NCBI RefSeq assembly: GCF_000003605.2
Contig: NW_003137825.1
Location: forward strand, 97,795-145,269
Direction: 5' to 3'
Source: Saccoglossus kowalevskii
Lineage: Eukaryota; Hemichordata; Enteropneusta; Harrimaniidae
DNA: 47,475 nt
Under the pieces are notes generated by a model. That model saw only the letters and a program-made list of their open reading frames with translations. It was not told where the DNA came from and did no database searches. Shown piece by piece: positions 24,132 to 35,740 of the stretch (its first letter is position 1; the number at the start of each line of letters is the position of its first letter). Both the position numbers and the translations under genes were made by a program.

Positions 24132-24981
24132 AAGGGGGGGGGGGTATTTATCAGATAAACGAATGAAATACTCCACAACCACGAATGCATTTTTGCTGAA
24201 TTAATTCAATATAACAGAAATTGAACACAGTCTACTAAACTGTGAATAAAAAGTCATTTAAACCAGTCGTTCATTTTACTATTAGATGAAGGTGTCCACG
24301 GTGAAAGAAACGCTGTCAGACATTGGTCACCATAAAAACAGCGCATAGATTGTGCTAAAAAAACATGCATGACTATTTATGTTTTAAAATAGAAAATATT
24401 CAAATCAGTTTACCTGGATATTTAAAAATGTAAAAGCGGACTAAATTTACATCAGAATGACATGTGTCAAATAATAGGCATGATCACAGGAAACAGCCAC
24501 GTCATACAAGACATTGTTTTGAATATTCAGTTAGCAAAATCTGCCATATTCTAATGAATAAAACTGTGACATTTAAATGGTCAACATCCGGGCGTTTTAT
24601 GAAGCCATTCGTAATATATAAGATTATATGCATTGGAAATTTATTCCGTGGGTCACTATTACTGTACAGTTACAGATCGCCGCAAATTTCCGTGCCTGGG
24701 AAGCAGTCTGGGATAACAACTGTGGTGTTAATGCGACAACAAAATCATGCCCTACAGATTGAGGCTTAAGAATACTTTTTTCTTGTTTTTACATTTGAGA
24801 GTTTTGTAAATTGTGTTGCAGAAAAGGCAGACGAACTCATATTTGGTACGAGACTTGGCGACTGAATTTGGCTATCGCTGCTCTAAAATATAATCAATTT
24901 CAATGCAATCGTCGAACGCTACAAAATCTTCACGAGATGACATTGCGGAAGAAGAAAGAAAGGTCTCATTATACCATTAAA

Positions 24982-25388
24982 TGAAACTCCATAGACGACA
25001 ATGTTAACACATGACACGATTGCTATATGAAAATGATAAACAAAGTTGAAAACATGGCTCAAAAATGGGAAATCAACATGCCAGTAATCAACCACATAAA
25101 AAAAAAAAAACTAAGATGTTGGCCAGCTCAAACTCTTGCAAATCTCAGCTAAAAAAGACATACCTATGTATTTGGATTGCACCTAGAGAAATCACTGAAA
25201 AAAAACCAAGATTAGAACATCCAAATACACACAGAATAAACCCACAGGTACACAGCCGCTAGGTAGTAAACAAAAGACCACATGTTGGTCTCACCTTTGA
25301 TCCAGGTGATCACGCCCTCAAACAGGGAGCACCTGAGGAAAAAAAATATTTAACAAATTTTATTGGTTCTTGCAAGGCATTTAAATTG
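24982..25388. repeat. Interspersed repeat family R1, copy 2
   Basis: Collinear with 5218-5577 in the same orientation. Compared with copy 1 it has an expanded A run (about 25098-25110) and extra segments at about 25133-25155 and 25200-25218. Confidence 0.85.
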
Positions 25389-26461
25389 TCATTCGTTGAT
25401 GTGACATTTACTTCCGTAAACATGGGACCGTAGAGGCTTGTGAGAAAATTTTTCATAATTTTTGCTTACTTCCTGTTCGCATCAATATATGCAAATTTAT
25501 GTATTTGTGGTGACTACCGCATTATTCTAATCCGACGAGTAGATCGTCAGAGTTTCTTAGTTTTAGCTGTTTACCGAAACAAGAACACTAACAAAAAACT
25601 AGGGATCGTTTCTTAACAGTCAATTATAGTAACCATATTTTGACATACCTCTCTTCATTTTTTCAGACGCCCTCTATAGTTGATTTTAGCACAGACTCAG
25701 CACGTACGCGTCACTCTTCACACGTCTTCCCACTAATTCGTCAAAATGGAGTCTTTTCACCCGGCTTATTATATGCCTAGGACGTTTTATAACGCACCAT
25801 ACTCGTATACTTGGAACCAATATGTTGTATAGCATTCCCAGAAAAGGCAAGCATTTACCTTTATCTGATTTCATGGCGACGAGAAGGTGAAATGTATGTT
25901 GTGCGCTGTAAGATACCTGTAATATGATATTACTTTCATTTGGCACGATTAATTGTATACCATATGGAAATATTGTTCTCCACAACATGACGTTTGGGGT
26001 ATAGTGAAAATGTTGAAACAGTATTCCCTGTTTCCGGCGCCATCAAAGGGGTCAATCGTAATAGGATCGCAATCCGATATTTATCATTTATACTTGACGT
26101 ACCGCCTCCATTCGACAGCTGATTGCTTACTTGAACGCTCTCACCTCGCCAGTGGATTACATGATTTCTGGGTCAATAAACAGTGTTGTACTGGCGATTC
26201 TAACCGTAAAATGTAGTTCAGATTAATACTATTTATGTCCGGTAAAGAATGTCATTCTTGGTTGTATTGAATCAGCCTTTTTTACGTTAACTATTTACAA
26301 TTGAACGGTGTACAAAATGGCGGCAACAACAACGGCCCATGAAACGTGCATTGAATATTAATTAATATACAAGAATCTGAACTTATAGCAAACATGGGTC
26401 TTTGCGATTTATTTCAATATGCTGAGTCTGACATGTCTTAGATACCACATTTTTTTTTCAG
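25389..26461. other. Upstream region of the TIR gene
   Basis: No gene is supported. A 5' untranslated or first coding exon of the TIR gene is expected here, because its first recognised exon begins immediately after a polypyrimidine-CAG acceptor (26450-26461). One weak candidate is the ATG at 26318 (aaaatggcggcaacaacaac), whose frame stays open for only 14 codons. Confidence 0.4.
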
Positions 26462-29400
26462 ATGAACACTCTGAGCGGACCAAACGAAAAAGCGGATGTT
26501 TATTTTTGTCACCATGACAACCCGGGTGACCAACATCAAGTTGAGAGACTTACAGTACAGTTAGAGAAACGAGGTTTAAAATGTTTGCATTCCGCTAGAG
26601 ATTTTCTTGGTGGTGTGCCGAAAGTCACAAACCACTTGAATTGCCATGAACAATCCAAATGGACGGTTCTCGTGTTATCTGAATCTTTTTGGAATTGCAA
26701 GCAATGTGAATTCAAAATGCACCAAGTAATATATAATGGTGGACAGAAGATTATTCCAGTGGTTTTGGATGATTGTGCCATTCCGATTGAAATCAGCCAC
26801 ATCACCCCTTTATATGTCAGACATGAAGAATTTCTTGATCGGTTTATCTTGACAATCTTTTCAGGTAATAAATAAATGTGCATTAGTTCAAATTGCTTGA
26901 TATAACGATTCTTCGCATTTGAGATTTTGAAATCCAAATCAGTATGTTAAGAAACACTCTCTGTTATAAACTTATTCTAGTTATTTTCTTTTATATTTTT
27001 GTTTAACAATGTAATAACAACAGCATTCTTATTCATCTAGAATAGAATTCCGAGGATTCATAATTAAATCTATTTATTGTGAATTTTCTTCCAATTACGG
27101 CATTCTTTAGATTCGGGAGATAATGGCAAAACCGTTGTATCAAGGATTTGTAAAGATACCAGTGTGAAACATTCTAAAAGAAAGAAATTCAATTGTAAGT
27201 ACATAGTTACTTTATATTTTTTAGTTACACCTGCATATTATATATCCACAATAGATAACATTACATTAAGATAACACTTCTATCACTTGTTATAGTATAA
27301 TATTATGCCAAAGTTGCAGATACTAAACTTGTTGCAAAAGATCCATTTCATTCGAATATGTTAGGGGTTTACTAACATAAACCAACTGACATTGGTGATA
27401 CACGACCTATGGCCTGACAAATCGTCCTATCACAAATCGTTACGTTCAGGTATTACGTTTACATGTGCTAACTTGTCATAAATTAGCCCAATTTCGTCAT
27501 TTCATTCAGTAAATATTACTTAGTGTTATATCGAGATTGCATAAAGATAATTTTTATGAACTCAGAAACGTATTTTCTAATATCTCTGCGCTATGGCTAT
27601 TCACACTGAATACAGAGACGTTTGCACTGACTAATTAATGCGAACTGTCACTGGTTCGCATTCAAGTGGTGTCATCAGTCATTGATATTCCATTGTTGTT
27701 TGCATTACTAGGTGTTCACAGTAGAAATATGCTTCATATGTGTGGCCACTCACTACAAGGTCCCGTTTTACAGCCAGCTGCCTTCACAAAGTTGACAGGT
27801 AAATATCTATTTATATGTTTGTTGATGTTTATTTATTTGATTATTTGGTTGTTTTTTATATATAATTTCACGACAATTAAATGATGGCGTATCATGTTTT
27901 CATGCAGGAATTTTGAAGACAGAGGAGGCCATTTCACAATTCCGTTTGTTAAATCATCTCACACAATTCGGTAAGGAAACAACACATCATATAGACTTAA
28001 ATTTAAAAAATACATATTACTAAAGGTTTTAAACAAAAGAACTTGAAGAAGTCACAAACTTTATGTTAAAATCAATAGTGATATATTGCGTTTTTAAACC
28101 ATCAGGAATGTGGTCCCAACTAAACGAAATGTACAAGGCGCTTTTTAAACAGAAAATTACTAAGTATACCGATGTTGTAATTGAGGAGATCGTGTTAGTA
28201 AGTAATCGCCTTATTTAAATAATGCACTACGTATATGCTATGTAATATGTTGGTATATTACAAACTTACAAAAACATGGTTCACAATACACAATATTTAA
28301 AAGCAAATTATCATGACGCTGAGTTGACAGTTTTAAAAAAGAAGAAAACATTCACAATTTTAATGCGACATGGTACGATCTATTAAGTACGTGTTTCATT
28401 TCAGCATGCTATTGCTGCATGTATGCGAATGGACTTTCGTATGGCCGAGAGACTACTATTACGGGGTCGATGTCTTCTGCCAAAGGCAGAGAATAGAGAA
28501 CTGTTGGAAGCACGATTATATTACCTAGAAGCATACAAGTACAGAAAACAGAATGAACGTATCATTTCAATGGAATTGTTTAAAAAGGCATACAACGTAA
28601 GTAACATTCGACTTTTTTTAATATAACCTTAACATATGTTAAGGAAATGCATATGTTTTGGAAAGGGATGGAAATTTAATAATTGCATTTCTGTATGTTC
28701 ATTCCAGATGATGATAACAACAGAGCCATGTATGATACTAGGCGTTTTAGTATTTCACATGGCAAGCCTTCGACATGAAATGTTCCTTAATGGCCAACTT
28801 GATAGTGCTGATAATGACTGTGATATCCAGGTATACATTTTATGTATGTATTTTATAATGTATTTGTATTAAGACGTATGCTACTTGTAATAGAATGGCC
28901 TCCTTTGACTACACCTATCTATCATCTCATATTGATACTTTGGTAATCTTTGTCCTGGGAATTGTTATCTTATCACTGCGATACCGGGAGTATTGACTAT
29001 TGCTCTACAAAGCAATACAAGGTTACTGGATCTATGAGACGTAGCTCACTGTTAACAAAATAAAAAACTTACCATCATGAAACACTTACGTCTCAATTCG
29101 TGTTCATCGCGATGTCAATATGCTGCCTAAATTATAATCTGTCAAACTTTACAAATTTGAGAAAAAGCGTTCAAATCCTCTACCGTTAGTAGACAAATTA
29201 TTCCCTTGTGTTATTAAATTATATAATGCGTTTATGCATCTGTGGCTTAAACTTGTTAAGGTATGTTTTGATGTTACCAGGTCGAGACATTTCTACTAAT
29301 GTATAGGCGACATTGTCTTCCTTAATATCTGTATACCATTTTAGGACATTGCAGTTCAGTTCAACGATGCCATCGAGATCATGAAAAACGAAGATCCCAG

Positions 29401-29800
29401 ACTCACACAGAATTTGAAAGAATGTGCAATTACACGACTTGCAAGTTTTGCAGTGGACTACAGCTATGCTTGCGATAAGAAGTTAAACACCCCAGAAGAG
29501 CAGGTTGATGAAGCCCACAACATACTCCAAAAATTGAAAGAATGTGGTCCACGTTCTGTTTCTAAATTTGCGGAATGTTGTCGTCTGCTTGTGGAAGCTA
29601 AATGCTATCACAAACTTGGTCAACATACAACCGATGTCCTTCTTGCAAAATACTATTACACGCAGTCAGTGTTAACTGCAAGTGATGCAATAAGCATGGC
29701 AAACAAATACGGGTTCAGATATAAAATGAGTATGATTACAGGTTTTATGTCTGATGTCAGCAAAAGTTTGAAAATGCTTGAGCTTAGAGTAGTGGCATAG
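26462..29800 (+). CDS. TIR-domain protein with helical C-terminal region
   Basis: Eight exons: 26462-26864, 27111-27194, 27712-27798, 27908-27970, 28106-28197, 28405-28596, 28708-28830, 29345-29800. All have GT/AG borders and phases agree. The sum is 1,500 bp, or 499 residues and a stop. Residues 10-133 form a TIR domain: ADVYFCHHD (strand A), RDFLGG (BB loop), SESFWNCKQCEFKM (the region of the W-C-x-x-E box) and the late FxDRF-type helix. TIR domains either signal by assembly or cleave NAD+. Here the usual W-C-x-x-E reads Q81-C-E-F-K85, so the catalytic glutamate position is Lys, which argues for a scaffold role (inference). A basic linker (about 150-162, KHSKRKKFN) follows. Residues 212-499 are Leu/Ala/Lys-rich and probably all-helical, TPR-like in look (LLEARLYYLEAYKYRKQ), but no named repeat is certain. 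The start ATG directly follows an acceptor, so more coding sequence may lie upstream. Confidence 0.85.
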
Positions 29801-29835
29801 TAAGGAACCACCTGCTTACAATATGGCAAGGTGTC

Positions 29836-29968
29836 TTAAAGCGCAGTGGTCGTCGCGCAGCGCGTGTTCGAATTTCATGTAAATAAACAATGTATTTTAC
29901 ACGCGTTGTACACGTCGCTATGAGTCCCATATCGAACAGGACGCGGCACGACGACTACCGCCCTTTAA
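29836..29968. mobile_element. Small fold-back (MITE-like) element with TTAA ends
   Basis: 133 bp bounded by TTAA at 29836-29839 and 29965-29968. The inner ends are inverted repeats matching at 13 of 16 positions (agcgcagtggtcgtcg at the left; agggcggtagtcgtcg read from the right), and the inverted pairing continues imperfectly further in. TTAA duplication is the hallmark of piggyBac-type insertion. It sits 36 bp past the TIR gene stop and contains AATAAA. Confidence 0.55.
29882..29887 (+). terminator. Candidate polyadenylation signal of the TIR gene
   Basis: AATAAA, 82 nt after the stop codon, inside the fold-back element. Confidence 0.4.
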
Positions 29969-30625
29969 CCTTTTTGCTTATATGTTAATAATGTGTCTAT
30001 ACTTTATATGAAATACATCTTTAACTATTATCATTTATTTGTATTATGTTATTACTGTAAACATTGCAAAATGCTTGATTGATAATGTTTTTTGATACGA
30101 TTACTTCATAAGCTAAATCGTCGTGGTATTGGCCAAAATATTTGTGTGTTTGTGTTTGAGTTTGTAATGGTTTTGAAATTTCATGATGCAACGCTACATC
30201 TTGAGTTTATTCCAGGATCTAATCTTAATCTTAATATCATCTGCGGGTCGCAGATGTTTGCCAGCCCTTTTCCTAAGGTTTTCCACTCCAACTATGATAA
30301 AAAAGAATGGACATTTATTCCTATTCATTGTATTATTGGAGGAAGGGTATTAAGGATGCGTTTGAAAATAGTTAATTATTGTATTATATTCATTTATTTT
30401 CAAGTAGTTGTACTATTTTTTGTTTTATTTTATAAACGTACCTGCAAGTGCTGTGCTGGCTTCCCAAACAACCGCTATGAAAACATTATTTTACTCCACA
30501 TTTTCTGCAATATTTCAATAACTCTTCAGACGATTTGCGCCAATATTGATTTTAAATACTAATTTAATCCAAGCTATGACACTCGACCGTTCCAACTATA
30601 ATTTGTGGTCAGAGCAGCAGTTGTG
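29969..30625. other. Intergenic with an unassigned ORF
   Basis: A plus-strand frame of 156 codons (30092-30562) is open but AT-rich, has no recognisable domain, and its Phe/Ile/Tyr-rich tail looks like translated AT-rich DNA. Not called as a gene. Confidence 0.35.
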
Positions 30626-30929
30626 TGGAATCATCTGTATTTCGGAATGCTCCGATTGGATGGAAGTTTGAGCCTAGCAAGGTGTGATAAAATTTGATTC
30701 AAATAAGCATGAACCACTAATTTGACAGGGAGGTGATAATTATAATGCAGCAAGCTGTTTTAATTGCAGTTGTGATAGTTTTTATATTACCCTGTCAAAT
30801 GCATTTATTGGTCCATTGAAAAACCAAAATAATGTTTCCCTGTAACTTACTCTTATTGATCAAGGCATTTTTAAAATCATGGATGTTAACTTCATTATTA
30901 AAATAAAGATGGCGGAATATAGCGTTGAT
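30626..30929 (+). repeat. Flanking repeat R2, left copy (~300 bp)
   Basis: Collinear with 36970-37280. Shared landmarks in order are gattggatggaagttt (30654), cctgtcaaatg(c/t)atttattggtcc and atatagcgttgat at the end. The copies are clearly diverged. They bracket the SGNH/tyrosine-recombinase retrotransposon region in direct orientation. Confidence 0.75.
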
Positions 30930-32056
30930 TCATCTCGTTCTACTCTGGAGCAAATAAAGATCCTAGAAAGTTTGTATTTATAGACCTGTGTGTTGTTTTT
31001 TTCACTGTCTTTGACTTTTCCAATATGTTTGTTGCTACAATTCAGTCCTTTGCAATGCTTCAGTCAATGTTTTTTTTTTTTTTTTTGACTACCCATCTCC
31101 TCGTCTGGGCCTATGTGGCTGGTGTGGCATATTTAAGGTGGGTTTAATCTACCAAATAAGCACATGGAGTCGCATTTAGTACTCCAAGAAAATAATCTCT
31201 GTTCATGTGTAGTTATATATTACGTAGATACAGTTTCTTTTGCTTGAATCAAATTCAATGGCTTCGTACATACAGGTATACCGGTTCACCTGTTTTAATT
31301 GAAATTCAGCCAATCTTATTACCCAATTGGGGATCCATCAAACTAAACTACAGGTGTCAATATTACTAACAATATTGTACTTCAATTCATATATATCACT
31401 TCTGCTGGTAGTCAAAAAAATACTGTTCATCACTGTATATTGCAAATATCCTATCATATATTTCAAAACAATAGTCACTTCATCTCTCGACCCCATGTAC
31501 TTTTCAACAGGATCTCATGGTTTGGAACCATCGGCTACGCTTTAAAACTTTACAGACAGCCCCATGGTTTAGCGTCACAGATTTATTTCAAGGTAACTCA
31601 ACATTCATGGTGTTTTAAACATAATTAATTTTGACCGCACCCCGACTATCTGCAAAATTTGTTTCTTGAATTGTTTGCTTCTCGCATATCGTCAAATTCT
31701 TTATTTTTTCAGTGTCTTATCCCTTCATCGGAAAGTTTTGAAACCCTCATATTTTAGCCATATATTGTAGCAGGTTGAATTGAAGTTTAAAGCATAGATT
31801 ATAGATAGATAATCAGATTTATATACATGCAATTGTATTTTAATGCCAGTTGGAGAGCGCCCTCTATGGCTGTCGTATTCTTGTTTAATTGTGCCTTAGA
31901 GGGGGCAGCAACATTGATCCACCTCTTTTGAACTGCATCGTCGACTTGCCGGCTTGCAGTTTGTTTCTTCTACAATTTTAGTCGTATTTTCGACAATTTT
32001 AAGGCAAGTTCTGGTTTACCTGGGGTTATAGTTCCGCCGTTGAGGTTTAAGTCATC
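30930..32056. other. Spacer between repeat R2 and the SGNH ORF
   Basis: Contains a 17-base T run (31070-31086). A possible isolated exon lies at 31475-31592: AG before 31475, GT at 31593, frame reading HFISRPHVLFNRISWFGTIG, no partner exons seen. The 31,850-32,056 part is likely the 5' leader of the retrotransposon. Confidence 0.35.
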
Positions 32057-32629
32057 ATGAAGCCTAAAGTTTTAATTTTGGGTCATTCTTTTGTTGCACG
32101 ATTGAGTACGTCCAAGTCAAGTGGACGCAACGCACGCGCTTTGCCGCTTTCGTTCAATTTGAGTAATTCGGCAGAAATGAAACTACATGGTGTCGGAGGG
32201 CGTACGGTGGAAAAGATACGGCGTTTCGATTTACACGTCGTTCAGGATTTCAACCCAGACGTGGTTATTTTACAGTCGGGTACAAATGATTTAGCATCAC
32301 TTTCTGCATCTAATGTAGGGTCACGATTAATTAACTTGGTGCGTCATTTGCATGATCGCATGAACGTCAAGGTCATTATCGTGTGTCAGGTTTTCCCTCG
32401 CGTCACAGCAGCTCGAAGTAACTTGAACGAACATGTGGCACAGTTAAACAATATCTTAGAGGTGGAGTTAGAGGGCGTGGCTTACGGACACTTCTGGAAG
32501 CACAGGCGTGTTTTCAGCAACACGGCAACAATTTTCTGCCCCGATGGCATTCACTTTAACGGCATCGGTGAGGTCAGATATTATAGAAGCTTACGTGGTG
32601 CAATACTTAAATCCTTACAATTAATTTGA
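32057..32629 (+). CDS. SGNH-hydrolase ORF of the Ngaro-like element (intact)
   Basis: 190 residues, no intron. The four SGNH blocks are visible in order: GHSF with nucleophile Ser11 (block I), GVGGRT with Gly47-48 (block II), SGTNDL with Asn77 (block III) and CPDGIHF with Asp163 and His166 (block V). The fold is that of GDSL/SGNH esterases and acetylhydrolases. Substrate is unknown, and its role in retrotransposons is unsettled. No signal peptide is seen. The start ATG is the first after an in-frame stop, with catcATGa context. It lies about 490 bp ahead of the gag-like ORF on the same strand. It is the only undamaged ORF of the element. It could be expressed from the element or be a surviving fossil. 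Confidence 0.85.
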   Translation: MKPKVLILGHSFVARLSTSKSSGRNARALPLSFNLSNSAEMKLHGVGGRTVEKIRRFDLHVVQDFNPDVVILQSGTNDLASLSASNVGSRLINLVRHLHDRMNVKVIIVCQVFPRVTAARSNLNEHVAQLNNILEVELEGVAYGHFWKHRRVFSNTATIFCPDGIHFNGIGEVRYYRSLRGAILKSLQLI

Positions 32630-33121
32630 TTATCCAAATATCTATATATATATGCAATTTGTTTGTTGTTTACGGATTATATGTAGTACTTCTGTCCATG
32701 CATATTTATTTTATTTACTTGACCCAGTGGTGGTTTTACTTTGAGTACAGCATGATTAGTGCAATATTCCTACTCGGTAACCGTGTTGGTGGCCATTTGC
32801 ACTAGTGCTGTTTTTGTAGCCTTTCCCAATGACATACCTTGTTATGGCAGAGTGGTTTTACCAATTTTATTGGTTGTATGTACCTTCTGTTTGAAACTGG
32901 AAGGTTATTGTCTTTAGTTAGCATGCATTTTGTTTTGTTAAACATTTATTATTATTTAATTGTCTGTACAAAATTAATTCTGTTTATTCATAATTACGTG
33001 CATGTAAGTTTTATCGGTATCCTTTCACTTCTGTTGTTGCTATTACCATTGATATTATCATGCGATAGAACACTGATATTTAGGAGTTTATTTTCTGTCA
33101 ATAATTTATTTTGTCAACAGT
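32630..33121. other. Spacer between SGNH ORF and gag-like ORF
   Basis: T-rich and without motifs. An open frame at 32839-33174 is hydrophobic by composition only. Confidence 0.4.
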
Positions 33122-34510
33122 ATGCCACCAAAGCGTTCAGCACCAGTCACCAGGGCAGCTACAGCAAAGCGTAAGGCAGCGACAACCACATTTTCTGATC
33201 CAGTGGAAATATCAAGTAATCCTTCTGCGGTGCTGCAAGTCCCACTACCGATCAACAAGGTGAACAGCGAGCTGCTGCAGTCACAACACGTAATAACGCT
33301 GCAGCGCAACACTTGGATCCAGAAGGGTTAGCGGCCTCTATCTCACGTGCAGTCGTTCAAGGTTTGAAGGATGCTGGTCTTTGCAACGTTTCAAGCCCAG
33401 CAGCAGCTACTGTATCTCAAGTTGTCCAACCAGTTGTCAATGACATTATGGGTAATATACAGGGGTTTCAGGATGCTAGACAGCCACTGGGTCAGATTAG
33501 TGATTTGTCTGTAATTCAGGTTACACAGCAACCTATAATTCAGGGTTTAGAGAAAGAGCTGCAGCCAACCACACTGTTCACTAGCCAGTCTGTACCTTTG
33601 GTAGCAAGGGTGTCAGATAAGGTTAAATCTAAAATCTGGGCAGGTGATTATATTGATTTCGCTACTCTGCTTAGTAATCCCTCCCTGCGGGATGATAGGT
33701 ACACCGTTGCATTACTGCTAGTACTAAGAAAATTATGTCAATTGAGCAGTGGATTTCTGCATTTAACATCTTTGTAGCAGTGTATACTCTAAAGAAGCCT
33801 GAGGATATTTCAGGTCTTATAAAATATGGAGAGGTGGTGCGTGACCCGGCAGCCAAAACGGCTGGCTGGATGTTTTATGATGAGCAATTTCGCTTTCTGA
33901 AGCAGTCAACCCCACTACCCTGGGACCAGATACACTGGGAATTGTGGTTACAAGCATTACATTTGGGGGAAAATGTCAATGTTGGTCGAAGCTTTTCGAC
34001 TTCTGACAAATCGGAGTTTGCTAATTCATTTCAGTCCTTTCCGAAAGGGTTCTGTTGGCGTTTTCATGAGGGAAAGTTCTTCCCTGGGTGCCGTTTCACC
34101 AAAAGTGCTTCACGTGTGGGGCAACTCATCCAATTTTCAAATGTGGTTCCCGCAGTTCTACTAGTCAAATCAATGGGGGATTGCCACAGCAAGCTAACAC
34201 CAGAAAAAGAGAGAGCCCCACTATACTCCCCGGGGTCCTGTTGGCTCCAAACCCCCAACTGCTGCCTTTAGTGGTAACCCCAGTAAAAGTGCCCATTCTG
34301 AGTAGATTACTGACGGGTTTTGATGTGGGGAAGGCGTTGTATTTGTTGGATGGTTTTTCAAAAAGGTTTTCTTTAAAATATGTAGGACCGAGAGTTAGAG
34401 GGTCATCTCCTAATTTGAAATCTGCATTGAATAATCCAGACATTGTTTGGGATATGCTTCAAACTAAGTTTCGCCTAATCCACCACTTATCTTGTCCATC
34501 AGGTTAATCA
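33122..34510 (+). pseudogene. Gag-like region of the Ngaro-like element, frameshifted
   Basis: A basic N-terminus (MPPKRSAPVTRAATAKRKAA) starts at 33122. The protein then continues through at least three other frames: 33313-33777 (ending RVSDKVKSKIWAGDYIDFAT and beyond), 33735-34090 (SIEQWISAFNIFVAVYTLK, WDQIHWELWLQAL) and 34088 on. The last holds a zinc-knuckle-like CFTCGATHPIFKC, with an upstream GCRF in the other frame. The downstream part (TPVKVPILSRLLTGFD, NLKSALNNPDIVWD, FRLIHHLS) belongs to the start of the DIRS-type RT polyprotein. Several frameshifts and an apparent deletion before FRLIHHLS make it non-functional. Confidence 0.75.
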
Positions 34511-35740
34511 TTAAATGATGGTATTCCAGCCGAGTTGGCAATATTGATGATGCAGTTAAGATTATTAGGGATCTGGATCTAGGCTGTTTCTTGGCTAAAA
34601 CTGACATCAAATCAGCATTTAGAATTATTCCAGTAGCTCCACATGACCATTGTTTGTTGGGTTTCAGGTGGGATGATCATTTCTTTTTCGATAGATGTCT
34701 TCCAATGGGGTGCTCAACATCATGCCGCATTTTTGACCATTTTAGTTCAGCTTTAGAGTGGATTTTGCTTAAAGTTGTGGGTGTTGAGGCAACTATCCAC
34801 ATTTTGGATGATTTCTTATTTCTGGCACGAACTAGGGAGCGCTGTTTTTTTGGATTTGCAGGCTTTTTTTGGATTTGTGTGCTGACTTTGGGGTTCCAAT
34901 TGCACAGGAAAAGACTATGGGACCCAACACTTCCATGGTGTTTGCAAGTATTGAGTTAGACACAGTTCAAGGCGAGTGTCGACTGCCACAGGATAAACTG
35001 TTGCGTTGCCGCAGCTTGATTGATACTTTCTTAGTAAGGAAAAAGGTGATGCTCAAGGAAATTCAGTCTTTGGTGGGGACCTTACATTTTGCATGCATTG
35101 TGGTGGTTCCAAACCGGGCATTTTTGCGTAGGTTAATTGATTTGACAAAAAGGATAAAGAAACCAATTTTTTATATCCGGTTGACCAAAGAGGTTAAAGC
35201 AGACCTTCGTGTGTGGAAGCAGTTTTTGGATAGTTATAATGGGAAGACAATTTTTATTGATGCTATCTGGCATTCGTCCGAATCTCTTTGTTTGTTCACA
35301 GATGCAGCTGGGTTACTGGGGTATGGTTGTATTTTTAGTTCTAATTGTTTTTTTGGGTAGTGGCCAGCTGACTGGAAAGTTCTTAATATTGCAGTCTTGG
35401 AGTTATTTCCAATCATGCTGGCTCCTGAAGTGTGGGGGCATTATCTCAGTAACAAGCAGGTGTTGTTCATCGTACTGACAATGAGGCCCTGGTGTCAATC
35501 TTGAATAAGCAGTCGGCAAAGGATAAGGACCTGGTGGTTTTAGTTCGTCAGATCGTGCGCATTGGCCTTCAGTTTAACATTCGTTTCAGAGCAAAACATA
35601 TTCCAGGCAGGCATAACATTTTGGCCGACTGTCTTTCTCGTTTGCAGGTGGATCAGTTCAGATCAATGGATTATGGCATGGATTCCAATCCAACCCCAAT
35701 TCCTTCACATTTGCTACCAGTCAATTGGAAATGGAAGTAG
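34511..35740 (+). pseudogene. DIRS-type reverse transcriptase and RNase H, broken
   Basis: RT motif A is at about 34594 (KTDIKSAFRIIPVAP), then FDRCLPMGCSTSCRIFDHFS and the catalytic box HILDDFLF (about 34798-34821). The frame shifts near 34860. GVPIAQEKTMGP, the LVGTLHFACIVVVPNRAFLR segment and the RNase H domain follow, with acidic residues in LFTDAAG (about 35294), LELFP (35398), HTDNEAL (35470) and ADCLSRL (35624). A TAG at 35358 and further frameshifts split the RNase H part. Motif order and wording are those of DIRS/Ngaro RTs, not of LTR retrotransposons. Confidence 0.85.

Larger units (their letters stand above)
22430..24981. other. Intergenic with short repeats
   Basis: No complete gene. 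It contains the 31-bp triplicate at 22879-22971, a possible orphan exon near 23926-24131, and a poly-G run at about 24136-24145. Confidence 0.45.

Noticed and set aside
30092-30562. 156-codon plus-strand frame as a new gene
   Set aside because: Composition follows the AT-rich background, with no domain, signal or splice evidence; kept only as a remark.
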